A DNA stretch of 64,000 nucleotides from positions 1 to 64,000 of the forward strand of contig NZ_JAAQPI010000002.1 of assembly GCF_011683955.1 (NCBI RefSeq), written 5' to 3'. Below are positions 43,716-53,343 of this stretch, one piece after another. The notes beneath the pieces are model-generated. The model was not told where the DNA came from and did no database searches. It saw nothing but the letters and a program-made list of their open reading frames with translations. The number at the start of each line of letters is the position of its first letter. The stretch's first letter is position 1. The DNA comes from Pseudomaricurvus alkylphenolicus. GTDB lineage: Bacteria > Pseudomonadota > Gammaproteobacteria > Pseudomonadales > Cellvibrionaceae. The position numbers were made by a program, and so were the translations under genes.

Positions 43716-45296
43716 ATGGACTTTATCTGGATTCTGTTTGCCTTTATCTGTGGCCTGGGCGTTCGCCTGCTGGCACTGCCTCCCCTGATCGGCTATTTGA
43801 TTGCCGGCTTCGTCCTGCATTTTCTGGGCGTTGAACCCAGTGCCGACCTTCAAACCCTGGCCGATCTTGGCATCACCTTAATGCTGTTTACGATCGGACT
43901 GAAACTCAACGTTCGCGATCTGGGGCAAACCGAAGTCTGGGCGGGAGCCCTGGGGCATATGGGCGTGTGGACATTACTGGTTGGCGGCCTGCTGCTGGTA
44001 TTTACTGTCCTGGCGAGTGCGCTCTGGGGTCCCATTTCCCTGGAGGCCGCCGCTCTACTGGCGTTTGCCTGCAGTTTTTCCAGTACCGTGTGCGTGGTCA
44101 AGCTGCTGGAGGAAAGCGGCGAAATGAAAACCCGCCATGGCCGCCTGGCGATCGGCATATTGGTGATGCAGGACGTTGTCGCCGTGCTGTTTTTGGCCCT
44201 GGCGACCGGCAAGGCCCCCTCCCCCTGGGCGATGTTGCTGCTGTTATTGATTCCCGCGCGGCCGTTGCTGGGCATGCTGTTACAAAGGGCCGGCCACGGT
44301 GAGCTGTTGCCATTAACCGGCTTTTTTCTGGCCCTGGGTGCCTACGAGCTGTTTACCCTGGTCAACGTGAAAGGCGACCTGGGTGCCCTGATTGCCGGCA
44401 TGTTGCTCAGCGGGCACGGCAAAGCCACCGAACTGACCAAATCATTGCTCAGTTTTAAAGATCTGTTCCTGATCGGCTTCTTTCTCTCGATTGGATTTAC
44501 CGCGCTGCCGGACTGGAACATGCTGGCAGCGGCCCTTATCATCGCGGTACTGCTGCCCCTGAAGTTTGTGATGTTCTTTACTTTCTTCTGTGGTCTGCGA
44601 CTGCGAGCGCGCAATGCTTACCTGGCATCATTGGCGCTTACCAACTTCAGTGAGTTTGGGCTGATTGTCGCTGCCATTAGCGTCGACAATGGGTGGTTGG
44701 ATAAGTCCTGGTTAGTCATACTGGCCTTGGCGGTTTCGATCTCATTTGTCTTTACCAGCCTGGCCTATCGCTCCGCTCACAACTTCTACGGTCGCCACAA
44801 AGAGTCCATCAAACGCTGGCAACACAATAGTCGCCTGCCCCGTGACCTTGTTCACCAACCCGATAACGCAGAAATTTTGGTTATCGGTATGGGGCGTGTC
44901 GGCAAAGGCGCATTCGATGCACTGAAACAACAGCTGGGTGATCGGGTCTGGGGAATGGATGCCGACCGTGAACGGGTTGGCAAGGTGCAGCAGGAACTGG
45001 GCGAGCAGGTGTTCTGCGGCGACGGTGAAGACGCCGACCTTTGGGAAAATATCGACACCTCGAAGATTAACCTTGTGCTGCTGGCCCTGCCCTCCATTGA
45101 GGACAACATCAATATCACCGGCCAGCTGCACCGTCACCCCGGTTTTTGTGGGCAGGTTGCCGCTATCGCACGCTACGAGGATGAGCGCCAGCAGCTGCTC
45201 GACGCCGGTGTGGATCGGGTGTTCAACTTTTACACCGAGGCTGGCACCGGCTTTGCGGAAGAAAGCCTGGCGATGATCAGCCCCGCCTCGCCGTAA
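43716..45296 (+). CDS. CPA2-type monovalent cation/proton antiporter with TrkA-N domain
   Basis: This is a 526-residue inner-membrane antiporter of the Kef/YbaL type. About twelve hydrophobic helices (residues 1–355) include IGLKLNVRDLG and the conserved FSSTVCVVKLLEE. A cytoplasmic NAD(H)-binding Rossmann domain follows (about 385–500) with VIGMGRVGKGAFDAL. It likely exchanges K+ or Na+ for protons under nucleotide control. It is shorter than KefB/KefC (about 600) and lacks their long tail. It converges on the SGNH gene with a 16-bp gap. Confidence 0.9.
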   Translation: MDFIWILFAFICGLGVRLLALPPLIGYLIAGFVLHFLGVEPSADLQTLADLGITLMLFTIGLKLNVRDLGQTEVWAGALGHMGVWTLLVGGLLLVFTVLASALWGPISLEAAALLAFACSFSSTVCVVKLLEESGEMKTRHGRLAIGILVMQDVVAVLFLALATGKAPSPWAMLLLLLIPARPLLGMLLQRAGHGELLPLTGFFLALGAYELFTLVNVKGDLGALIAGMLLSGHGKATELTKSLLSFKDLFLIGFFLSIGFTALPDWNMLAAALIIAVLLPLKFVMFFTFFCGLRLRARNAYLASLALTNFSEFGLIVAAISVDNGWLDKSWLVILALAVSISFVFTSLAYRSAHNFYGRHKESIKRWQHNSRLPRDLVHQPDNAEILVIGMGRVGKGAFDALKQQLGDRVWGMDADRERVGKVQQELGEQVFCGDGEDADLWENIDTSKINLVLLALPSIEDNINITGQLHRHPGFCGQVAAIARYEDERQQLLDAGVDRVFNFYTEAGTGFAEESLAMISPASP

Positions 45297-45312
45297 ACCA
45301 GCTCTGGGCTTA

Positions 45313-46296
45313 TCACCCCGACGCCTGCTGGATCATTGCCTGCTGGAGTGTGGGCAGCAGGCGCTCGGCGATGCGACTGAACCCCATCTCATTGGGGTGC
45401 AGACCATCGTTGCATAAGCCCCGCCAATCGTCGCGCCCCAACAGGGCCAAACCGTCTACCACGGATACGCGGTCACCCATCTCCGAAGCGGCCTCGGCAA
45501 CGACAGAACGAATGCCGTCTGAAAGCTGTGCGAAGCGTGGGTCGTAGAATTCCCGGGAGGAAAAGATGGGAGTGACGCAGAGTATCGGAACCTGCGGTTG
45601 CGCCTCCCTGATTTGACTCAGCATTTGTCGGTAGGCGCCGACCGGCTGAGTGCCGTAGGATTTGCCGAGATCCAAAATCACAGCGGCCGCGGAACACTCG
45701 GCAAAACACGCCACTACTTCTGGTTCTGCCCGCCCGGCACCATAAAACCCGAAGTTAAACAGCTCCCTGTTGAGTTCACGACCGATAATCGAGGCATAAC
45801 TCAGATAGGAACATTGCGCGCCGGCTCCCTGAGCAATGGAGGAACCATAGAGCAGCAGAGGTTTTGCCTCTGCGTGCTGCAAGGGCGAAACCGTCCCCGC
45901 TTCGTCCACCCCGATTTGCAGGCTATCCACCTCCTGCTGGTGGGGCAGATAGAGTTCGAACTGGCGGGACTGACGAGGCAAATCCCGAAACAGGCACTGA
46001 TCCACCAATTCACCGCGGCGTAAATGGACCGTTTTCCAGTAGATGCCGTCGACCAATAGATCAATGCCACAACCCTTGCTGTGAGTGCTCCCCAGTGCCT
46101 GTAAATGCAGACGCGAGGTATCGCTGGCAAAGCGGATTTTAACGCCTGCGGGAAAGCGGCTTTGTTCCGCCACGGCGTCGGGTAAGGCCGACAGTGTCCG
46201 TGGCGCCAGCCGGTAAAATCCGTGCAGGCTGTGAGACAGACCACTACAAAGATGGCTGGCGCCAGACAGACTGATCCACTGTGGGTTGCGCACCAT
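45313..46296 (-). CDS. SGNH/GDSL-family hydrolase with beta-rich N-terminal domain
   Basis: This is a 327-residue esterase-fold protein without a signal peptide. Residues about 1–135 are a beta-rich domain like that of SsfX3-type acyltransferases/hydrolases. Residues about 140–327 are the SGNH domain: the nucleophile is in LLYGSSIAQGAGAQ (block I) and the Asp/His pair in NDGLHPNEMG (block V). The block III GxND motif appears as GKSY, so the oxyanion Asn is not obvious. The ATG at 46296 has AAGGAG 5 bases upstream. The substrate is unknown (an acyl or acetyl ester). Confidence 0.82.
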   Translation of the reverse strand: MVRNPQWISLSGASHLCSGLSHSLHGFYRLAPRTLSALPDAVAEQSRFPAGVKIRFASDTSRLHLQALGSTHSKGCGIDLLVDGIYWKTVHLRRGELVDQCLFRDLPRQSRQFELYLPHQQEVDSLQIGVDEAGTVSPLQHAEAKPLLLYGSSIAQGAGAQCSYLSYASIIGRELNRELFNFGFYGAGRAEPEVVACFAECSAAAVILDLGKSYGTQPVGAYRQMLSQIREAQPQVPILCVTPIFSSREFYDPRFAQLSDGIRSVVAEAASEMGDRVSVVDGLALLGRDDWRGLCNDGLHPNEMGFSRIAERLLPTLQQAMIQQASG

Positions 46297-46407
46297 GGAA
46301 TCTCCTTACGTCTCCAGTGCAAATAGCGCTATTGGCGCCATTGTAACGGCAAGCGCACAATTGCGACTATACTTGTAGCCGAGCTTCTCCTGCTAAGGAT
46401 AAACGGG

Positions 46408-47910
46408 ATGAACAAACGGATATTGATTGCCGAATCCAGCCAATCCATTGCGACATTATTTCAGCTCAGGTTGGAAGAAGCCGGCTTCAGGGTGGATGTA
46501 TGCCGCAGCCTTAACGATTGCCAATTGCTGCTGGAGGGCAGTGTACCGGACTTGGTTTTGAGCGCCATGGAGCTGCCGGACGGTACCGGTGTGCAGCTGT
46601 GCGAACAGCTTAAGCGCAATACCCGCACCGTGCTGGTGCCCGTCATATTGATGTCGGGCCAGGATTCCAGCGAAAAGGCCGATATCGCCTATAGTGCCGG
46701 CGCCACCGATTTTATCAGCAAGAGCGGCAACCTCACTTTCCTGGTGGAGCGCATCAAATCGGCCCTGTTCCACCACAGCACCATCCCCTTCGGTTCGCGC
46801 CATCGCAACAGTCACTTCACCATACTTCTGGCTGAGGACAGCGCCGTCCAAAGGGAGCTATACCAAGAGCTGCTTGGACCGCTGGGGTACCGTCTGATTC
46901 AATGCGAAGACGGAGAGGAAGCCTGGGAGCAGATTCTAAAGGAAAGGGATCGCATCGACCTGATCATAACGGATCTGCATATGCCCCATCTGACCGGGGA
47001 GGAACTCTGCCATCTGGTGCGAGCCAATGCCAACTTCGATCACATTCCCATTATTGTCGTCACCAGCCGCAGCGAAGAATCCCTGCTGGTGCGGCTGTTA
47101 CAGCGCGGCGTGACGGACTACCTCACCAAACCGTTTCAGTGTGAGGAATTTATCGCCCGGGTACGGGTGCATCTGCGCAACCGGCTTCTCCACAAGGAAC
47201 AACAGTTCTTGCAGCACGAGTTGCAGCAGCTCAACAACAATCTGGAGCTGCAGGTGCGTCGGCGCACCGAAGAACTGCAGGAAGCCAACATCAGTACCAT
47301 TTACAAACTGGCTGTTGCCTGTGACTACAAAGACAAGAGCACAGCATTTCATATCAGCCGTGTGCGCTGCTATATGGAAGCCCTGGCACGGGCCTCCGGA
47401 GTGGCTGCGGAACCCGCCCGCGAGATGGGTTACTCCAGCATGATGCACGACATCGGCAAGATAGGTGTTCCCGACCGCATTCTCAATAAAGCGGGACAGC
47501 TGGACGGGGATGAATGGCGTATCATGCAATCCCACACCATCAAAGGCGCCGAGATTCTGGGTAACCACCCCTTTTTCAGCGTGGCGCGGGAAATTGCCCT
47601 CTATCACCACGAAAAATACGATGGCAGTGGTTACCCCCATCGCCTGAAAGGGGAAGACATTCCCTTGCCCGCCCGTTTGATTGCTGTTGTTGATGTATTT
47701 GATGCCCTGACCTCAGAACGCACCTACAAACAGGCATGGGACATCGAAGATGCGCTCAAGGAGCTGGAATCTCTGGCGGGCAGCCATTTGGATCCAAAGA
47801 TCGTGAAGACCTTTATACGCCTGCAGCGCTCGGGGGCACTCAACCCTATCCGGGAACGTTACCCCTTGGGCAGTGAACACAGCCCACAGGAAGGCATGCA
47901 GCTCGGGTGA
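46408..47910 (+). CDS. Double-receiver HD-GYP response regulator
   Basis: This is a 500-residue cytoplasmic protein. The first receiver (about 1–122) is degenerate: Ala53 stands where the phospho-accepting Asp should be (DLVLSAMELPDG) and only one acidic residue remains at the N-terminal pair. The second receiver (about 133–260) is intact (LLAEDSAV, LIITDLHMPHLTG, LTKPF). A coiled coil (about 262–300) leads into an HD-GYP c-di-GMP phosphodiesterase domain with MMHDIGKIGVPD and YHHEKYDGSGYPHRLKGEDIP. No sensor kinase is adjacent. AAGGA about 10 bases upstream supports the ATG start. Confidence 0.93.
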   Translation: MNKRILIAESSQSIATLFQLRLEEAGFRVDVCRSLNDCQLLLEGSVPDLVLSAMELPDGTGVQLCEQLKRNTRTVLVPVILMSGQDSSEKADIAYSAGATDFISKSGNLTFLVERIKSALFHHSTIPFGSRHRNSHFTILLAEDSAVQRELYQELLGPLGYRLIQCEDGEEAWEQILKERDRIDLIITDLHMPHLTGEELCHLVRANANFDHIPIIVVTSRSEESLLVRLLQRGVTDYLTKPFQCEEFIARVRVHLRNRLLHKEQQFLQHELQQLNNNLELQVRRRTEELQEANISTIYKLAVACDYKDKSTAFHISRVRCYMEALARASGVAAEPAREMGYSSMMHDIGKIGVPDRILNKAGQLDGDEWRIMQSHTIKGAEILGNHPFFSVAREIALYHHEKYDGSGYPHRLKGEDIPLPARLIAVVDVFDALTSERTYKQAWDIEDALKELESLAGSHLDPKIVKTFIRLQRSGALNPIRERYPLGSEHSPQEGMQLG

Positions 47911-48142
47911 TTTAGCAGGGAAACAGATTGGCCGGATTCCAGAGAATTCTCAATGAGTTCAGGCAACGCTGTAACCAGGTGCCTATAGAGCGATAAGCGG
48001 CAATAAACATGATCAGACATCCTTTGATGTAGGCAACGGACGCCAGTCTGGACCTGTGGTGCAGGGTTTTAAACCCGCTTGGTGGAAGTCTCGCCAGTTG
48101 AGCCCTGGGGGATTAAACGCCGCTACCCGCTATGGCATGTCC
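47911..48142. other. Intergenic region without recognised genes
   Basis: These 232 bp lie between two convergent genes. I see no tRNA, riboswitch or protein-coding signature. The only structure I note is a short near-palindrome GGGTTTTAAACCC at 48064–48076 and a small ACATC-CTTT-GATGT hairpin upstream. No clear terminator with a T tract was found for either neighbour. Confidence 0.5.
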
Positions 48143-48874
48143 TCAACGCATATTGCCCTTGAAGTGGTCAAAGTTCCAATGGCGCAGCGCCAACACCATG
48201 GTGGTGCCGAATTTTTCCCCCATGGGCAGAGCCCGATCATCTTGCATGACCTGGTTAAAATCCTGCGCCAGCTTCTGCATTTTTTTCTGCATCTCCGCAT
48301 TGCCGGCACGGCTGAGCAGGCCATTGAGCACCAATAGTTTTTCGTCCTCCGCATCAAAACTGGAGCGGAAGAATTCCTGTTGTACGGTGGTGTGAAAAAA
48401 CTTCTGGATGGGACCATTGGACCGCCAGCGAAAATTGGGGGCCACCTTCAACTTGATGCGGTTATTGGGCAGCAGTTCGATTATCTTGAGCCGATCCAGG
48501 TGCGCCAGCTTGCGGACACAGTCCGTTGCGGAGAGCTTGTAGGTCTCCAGCAGTTCCTCATAGGTGTAACCGTTGATCACACTAAGTGCCACCATCAGCA
48601 GGATAAAATCCTCGGCCACCTCCTTTTCCTGCTGCAAGGTCAGCTGCATAAGCTGGGGCTGCTCCTGTTTCATCAGCGCCACCAGTTCCGCCAGATCCAA
48701 CCCTATCAGCTGACAAACGGTTTCGAGCCGCTGCAGCGTCAGGTTCTCACCGGCGAACAACCGCTTGACCGAGGCTTCGCTCAGATCGAGTGCGCTGGCC
48801 ACGTCCACATAGGTTTTGCCGTGCGCCTTGAGTTGTTTTTTGAGAGTGGCAATCAATGCCGTCGCCTGAGCCAT
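48143..48874 (-). CDS. XRE-type transcriptional regulator
   Basis: This is a 243-residue protein. An N-terminal XRE helix-turn-helix (about residues 8–70: LKAHGKTYVDVASALDLSEASVKRLFAGENLTLQRLETVCQLIGL pattern) is followed by a helical C-terminal domain of about 165 residues of unknown role. That domain contains EEKLLVL-like and RALPMGEKFGTTMVLALRHWNFDHFKG segments. I chose the ATG at 48874 because AAAGG lies 6 bases upstream; 16 more codons are open without a site. It is divergent from the large fusion gene at 49029 and may regulate it. Confidence 0.85.
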   Translation of the reverse strand: MAQATALIATLKKQLKAHGKTYVDVASALDLSEASVKRLFAGENLTLQRLETVCQLIGLDLAELVALMKQEQPQLMQLTLQQEKEVAEDFILLMVALSVINGYTYEELLETYKLSATDCVRKLAHLDRLKIIELLPNNRIKLKVAPNFRWRSNGPIQKFFHTTVQQEFFRSSFDAEDEKLLVLNGLLSRAGNAEMQKKMQKLAQDFNQVMQDDRALPMGEKFGTTMVLALRHWNFDHFKGNMR

Positions 48875-49028
48875 GTCTGCCTTTCCTTTTACGGATGCTC
48901 CCTGAAAAGTATCAAATATCAATACCCACGGCGCCCTAAACTACTACAATTGCCAATGCAGTTGTAGCACGTGCGCGCGTGCGGCAATCTCAACGGACTC
49001 TAATCACAGGCAAGGATACACAGCCCTC

Positions 49029-52000
49029 ATGAACAAGCTTCTCAAGGTCAGCGGCGCCCTCCCCTTTTTGCTGGCGGTGTTTCTCAACGCGTTTGTGGAT
49101 CTCGGCCATAAGATCGTCATCCAGAACACCATCTTCAAGATCTACGATGGCCAGGAACAGATCATCCTGACGGCCATCGTCAATGGCCTGATTTTGCTGC
49201 CCTTTATCCTGCTGTTCAGCCCCGCGGGTTTTGTCTCCGACCGTTTCCCCAAAAACCAGGTGATGCGTATGTCGGCCTGGGCGGCGGTGGTGCTGACCCT
49301 GGGCATTACCGCCTGTTACGCCCTCGGTTGGTTCTGGCTGTCTTTTGCCATGACCTTCCTGCTGGCGGTGCAGTCAGCCCTCTACTCTCCTGCCAAATAC
49401 GGCTACCTGAAGGGCTTCTTCGGCAAGCAACATCTGGCCGAGGCCAACGGTATCGTACAGGCCATTTCCATTGTGGCGATTCTGGCGGGCACCCTGCTGA
49501 TGTCCGTACTGTTTGAGGCCTGGTACCCCGAAGGCAACGCCGACAAGGGCGTCGTATTGCAGCAACTGGTACCCATCGGCATGTTGCTGGTGGCAGCAAG
49601 CCTGCTGGAGGTGGTGATGATGTACCGGCTGCCAAAGGTGGACGAAGGGGATGCCACACAGCAGTTCGACACCAGAGCGTTTGTTCAGGGTCGCCTCTTC
49701 AAAAGCAACCTGCAGCCGGTGCTCAGCCGCGATGCCATTCGCCTCTCAATTATCGGGCTGGCCATGTTCTGGTCCATTGGGCAGGTGATGCTGGCCAGCT
49801 TTCCGGCCTTTGCCAAAGAACAGATGGGCGAAACCAATACCCTGGTCATCCAGGCCATTATTGCCGCTACCGGCCTGGGCATTGCCCTGGGCTCGGCGAC
49901 AGCCAGCCGTTTATCCCGCAATTACATTGAAACCGGCCTGGTGCCCCTGGGCGCCGCCGGTATCGGCCTCGGCCTGTGGCTGCTGCCGACCCTGGAGTCC
50001 CCCTGGACCATGGGTCTGGACTTTCTGCTGATCGGCACCATGGGTGGCCTGTTTATCGTACCGCTGAACGCCCTGATCCAGTTTCACGCCGGCGACAATG
50101 AAATGGGCCGGGTGCTGGCTGCCAACAACCTGATCCAGAATATCGGCATGCTCAGCTTTCTGGTAGTGACGGCGCTGTTTGCGGTGTTTGGCATCAGCAG
50201 CAAGCAACTGTTGCTATTGACCGCTGTATTCGCGGTGTTGGGCGGCTGCTATACGGTCTACAAGCTGCCACAGAGTCTGGTGCGCTTCCTGCTGACTTAC
50301 CTGATGAGTCGCCACTACCGCATCAATGTGCAGGGCATGAATCATGTCCCTGAAAGCGGCGGTGTGCTCTTGCTGGGCAACCACATCAGCTGGATCGACT
50401 GGGCCATTGTTCAGATCGCCTACCCCCGCCCGGTCAAATTCGTGATGCTGAAGAGCATTTATGAGCGCTGGTATTTGAAGTGGTTCTTCAAGCTGTTTGG
50501 CTGTGTTCCCATCGAATCCGGCGCCAGTGCCCAGCAGTCGCTGGAGCAGGTGGCAGACTTACTCAATGAAGGCAAAGTGGTGTGCCTGTTCCCTGAGGGC
50601 ACCATCAGCCGCACCGGGCACCTGGCCGAATTCCGTCGCGGCTACGAGCGTGCCGCCGAGGCCGCCAATGCGGATGTGGTGATCCAGCCTTTTTATCTGC
50701 GCGGCCTCTGGGGCAGCCAGTTCTCCCGCTCTTCAGACAAGCTCAAGCACCTGCGCTCCACCCCCGGTGGCCGCGATCTGGTGGTGTCCTTTGGTCGCCC
50801 CATTGACCGTCTGACCCCGGCCGAAGTGCTCAAACGCAAAGTCTTTGAGTTGTCCATCGACTCCTGGCAGGACTATGTAGCCACCTTACCCACTCTGCCA
50901 GAGGCCTGGATCAACACCTGCAAAGAACAGCGCGCGGAGTTGGCGGTTGCCGATGTGAAGGGGCAGTCTCAGTCGGGGTTGGAAGCCCTTAGCCGGGCCC
51001 AGTGGTTAAGCAAACAGGTGCTGCAAAACAACAGCGCGAAGAATGTCGCGCTATTGATGCCCGCCAGCACCAGTGCGGCGATTACCCATATGGCCGTGCT
51101 GATGTGCGGCAAGACGGCGGTCACGCTGGATCCGTCTCTTACCCCTAGTCAACTGCAACAGGCTCTGGAAAAGGCCCGGGTACAGACTATCTACACCTCC
51201 GCCGCTAAAGCACCGGAGCTACAGGCAACCCTTGAGCAAGCATCATCCGGGTATCCGTCGCCTGTGATTATCGAAATTGATTCACTGCTCGCCCAACAGC
51301 CGCTTAAAGATCTGCGTCGCCGAATGCTGACCAATCGCCTGCTGCCCAGCTCCGCCATTCAGTGGTTGAGCTGCCGCAAACAATCCGCCCAACGTACCGC
51401 TGCCATTCTTTTCCGAGCAGACGAACAGGGCGTTTACGGCGCCAAATTCAGCCATGCCAACCTGATGGCGAACCTGAAGCAGATGTCTGATGTACTCAAC
51501 AGTGAAGACCAGGATGTGATGCTGGCGACCGAGCCATGGCATGAGTGCGCGGGACTGACTCTGCAGCTGTATATGCCCCTGGTGGAAGGCATCCCTCTGG
51601 TGTGTCCCGTTGCAGACGCCGAGCCGCTCGATCTGGCCAAAACTATTGCCCGCTACCGCATCACCCTGCTCTGCAGCCAGGGGGCACAACTGCAGGGTTT
51701 TCTGGACGAACCCAAGGTGCATCCGTTGATGCTGGACAGCTTGCGACGGGTGGTTGCGCTGGGCTATCGCGAACATGAAGAACTGGACAAACAATACCGT
51801 CTGCGCTTCGGCAAACCGGTGCTCGATGCTTACTGCGCGTCGGCCACCGCGCCGGTAACCAGCATCAACCTGCCGGACGCCATGGACTTTGGCGACTGGA
51901 AAGTGCAACTGGGTGGCAAGCCTGGCGCTATGGGTATGCCGCTGCCGGGCAGCAGCTTCAAGGTGGTGGATCCCCTGAGCCTCGAAGAGCTGCCCTGCAA

Positions 52001-52196
52001 CAGCGTCGGGCTGGTGCTGATGGGTGGCGTTCAGCTGACCCAGGGCGTATTGGGTGATCAATCCAATAGTGCCACCCTGTCGCTTGACGACGGCTTGTGG
52101 CAACCCACCGATCAGCAGGGCCGTATGGATGCCGACGGATTCCTCTGGATCGAGGCGCTGGCCGAGACCTCAGATGCCGACGCCGCATCGGCCTGA
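49029..52196 (+). CDS. LplT–PlsC–adenylation-like fusion (lysophospholipid transport/acylation)
   Basis: This is a 1055-residue, three-part inner-membrane protein. Residues 1–420 are an MFS transporter like LplT (FVDLGHKIVIQNTIFKIYDG, SPAKYGYLKGFFG). Residues about 430–630 are a PlsC-type acyltransferase with NHISWID (HX4D, about 453–458) and FPEGTISRTG (about 520). Residues about 640–1045 resemble the acyl-ACP synthetase part of Aas but are damaged. The ATP loop usually TSGSxGxPKG is FRADEQGVYGAK, the YGxTE motif is YCASAT, and the chain stops right after DADGFLWIEA, without the final subdomain carrying the catalytic Lys. It probably flips and re-acylates lysophospholipids; adenylation is doubtful. 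Confidence 0.88.
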   Translation: MNKLLKVSGALPFLLAVFLNAFVDLGHKIVIQNTIFKIYDGQEQIILTAIVNGLILLPFILLFSPAGFVSDRFPKNQVMRMSAWAAVVLTLGITACYALGWFWLSFAMTFLLAVQSALYSPAKYGYLKGFFGKQHLAEANGIVQAISIVAILAGTLLMSVLFEAWYPEGNADKGVVLQQLVPIGMLLVAASLLEVVMMYRLPKVDEGDATQQFDTRAFVQGRLFKSNLQPVLSRDAIRLSIIGLAMFWSIGQVMLASFPAFAKEQMGETNTLVIQAIIAATGLGIALGSATASRLSRNYIETGLVPLGAAGIGLGLWLLPTLESPWTMGLDFLLIGTMGGLFIVPLNALIQFHAGDNEMGRVLAANNLIQNIGMLSFLVVTALFAVFGISSKQLLLLTAVFAVLGGCYTVYKLPQSLVRFLLTYLMSRHYRINVQGMNHVPESGGVLLLGNHISWIDWAIVQIAYPRPVKFVMLKSIYERWYLKWFFKLFGCVPIESGASAQQSLEQVADLLNEGKVVCLFPEGTISRTGHLAEFRRGYERAAEAANADVVIQPFYLRGLWGSQFSRSSDKLKHLRSTPGGRDLVVSFGRPIDRLTPAEVLKRKVFELSIDSWQDYVATLPTLPEAWINTCKEQRAELAVADVKGQSQSGLEALSRAQWLSKQVLQNNSAKNVALLMPASTSAAITHMAVLMCGKTAVTLDPSLTPSQLQQALEKARVQTIYTSAAKAPELQATLEQASSGYPSPVIIEIDSLLAQQPLKDLRRRMLTNRLLPSSAIQWLSCRKQSAQRTAAILFRADEQGVYGAKFSHANLMANLKQMSDVLNSEDQDVMLATEPWHECAGLTLQLYMPLVEGIPLVCPVADAEPLDLAKTIARYRITLLCSQGAQLQGFLDEPKVHPLMLDSLRRVVALGYREHEELDKQYRLRFGKPVLDAYCASATAPVTSINLPDAMDFGDWKVQLGGKPGAMGMPLPGSSFKVVDPLSLEELPCNSVGLVLMGGVQLTQGVLGDQSNSATLSLDDGLWQPTDQQGRMDADGFLWIEALAETSDADAASA

Positions 52197-52215
52197 CACA
52201 TCGGCCTCGATGGGC

Positions 52216-53184
52216 TCAAACCTGATTTTGAGCCTCGCCCGCGAGGAACGCCTGCAGATTGGCAACGGCAATATCCATCAGCCGTTGCCGGGCAGCCAGG
52301 GTGGCCCAGGCGATATGAGGCGTTACCGTGCAGTTCTCCAAGGCCACCAGAGGGTGATCCGCACTGGGTGGCTCCACAGCCAGCACGTCCAGGGCAGCGC
52401 CGGCAATTCGGCGCTCATTCAGGGCTTTCTCCAAAGCCGCTTCATCGATCAACGGCCCACGACCAGTATTAATCAGATAGGCGCTGGACTTCATGCGGTT
52501 CAGAAAGGCTTCATTCACAAACGCTTTGTTGGCGTCTGTTAACGGGCAATGCAGGCTGATCACATCGCTGTTTGAAGCCAATGTTTCCAAATCCGCGAAC
52601 TCCACTCCCTCGGGCAGGGATTGCGGGCGGGTTCGAGTATTGACCAATACCTTCATACCAAACGCCCGGGCAATCGTTGCCACTTGTCTTCCGATCGCAC
52701 CGTAACCCACCACACCCAGTGTGGCGCCAGCCAGCTGCAGCATTGAGTGGTCGTAGTAACAGAAATCCCGACTGGCCGCCCAGCGCCCCTGTTTTACGGT
52801 ATCGCCGTAGTAAGCGATGGGTTGGGCCCAGTTAAGCAATTGGGCAAACACAAACTGAGCCACGGAATCCGAACCGTAGGCCGGTGTGTTGGTTACCACA
52901 ATACCGCGCCTGCGGGCAGCCTCCACATCCACAATGTTGTAACCGGTAGCCAGCACACCGATATAACGCAGCTTGGGCAGGCGCTCCATAGCGGCATCGT
53001 CAATGGGCGTCTTGTTGGTAAATACCACCTCGGCATCAGCACACCGCTCTACGACTTCCGCCGGCAGAGTGTGGTCATAGTGGGCCAACTCACCCAATTG
53101 ACTCAGTGACTCCCAGCTCAAATCACCGGGGTTGAGGGTATAGCCATCGAGGACCACCATTGCTGGGGATTTAGCGTCTGACAT
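52216..53184 (-). CDS. D-2-hydroxyacid dehydrogenase (hydroxypyruvate/glycerate type)
   Basis: This is a 322-residue NAD(P)-dependent dehydrogenase. The Rossmann motif is GVVGYGAIGRQVATIARAFG. The catalytic Arg is in INTGRGPLIDEAAL, the Glu in VLAVEPPSADHP, and the acid-base His in VTPHIAWAT. The HIAWAT form is typical of glycerate (hydroxypyruvate) dehydrogenases, so a role in serine/glycerate metabolism is the best guess. It converges on the fusion gene with a 19-bp gap. Confidence 0.9.
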   Translation of the reverse strand: MSDAKSPAMVVLDGYTLNPGDLSWESLSQLGELAHYDHTLPAEVVERCADAEVVFTNKTPIDDAAMERLPKLRYIGVLATGYNIVDVEAARRRGIVVTNTPAYGSDSVAQFVFAQLLNWAQPIAYYGDTVKQGRWAASRDFCYYDHSMLQLAGATLGVVGYGAIGRQVATIARAFGMKVLVNTRTRPQSLPEGVEFADLETLASNSDVISLHCPLTDANKAFVNEAFLNRMKSSAYLINTGRGPLIDEAALEKALNERRIAGAALDVLAVEPPSADHPLVALENCTVTPHIAWATLAARQRLMDIAVANLQAFLAGEAQNQV

Positions 53185-53343
53185 GATTTCCTATACTCGA
53201 TTTACTGCGGAGTTTGGTAAGCCATTCGGACGTGCTCAGAAAGCGCCCGGAGGACTAAACTGCTGTTGACGGCGATCAAGATGCCGGCGCCGCCATTGTG
53301 CCAAACTCCAGAGCACAATCCGACAAGAAAGACAGAGATAGCC

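Noticed and set aside
47911-48142. Riboswitch or small RNA between the HD-GYP and XRE genes
   Set aside because: I could not find a recognisable c-di-GMP riboswitch core or a hairpin with T tract; only short weak palindromes.
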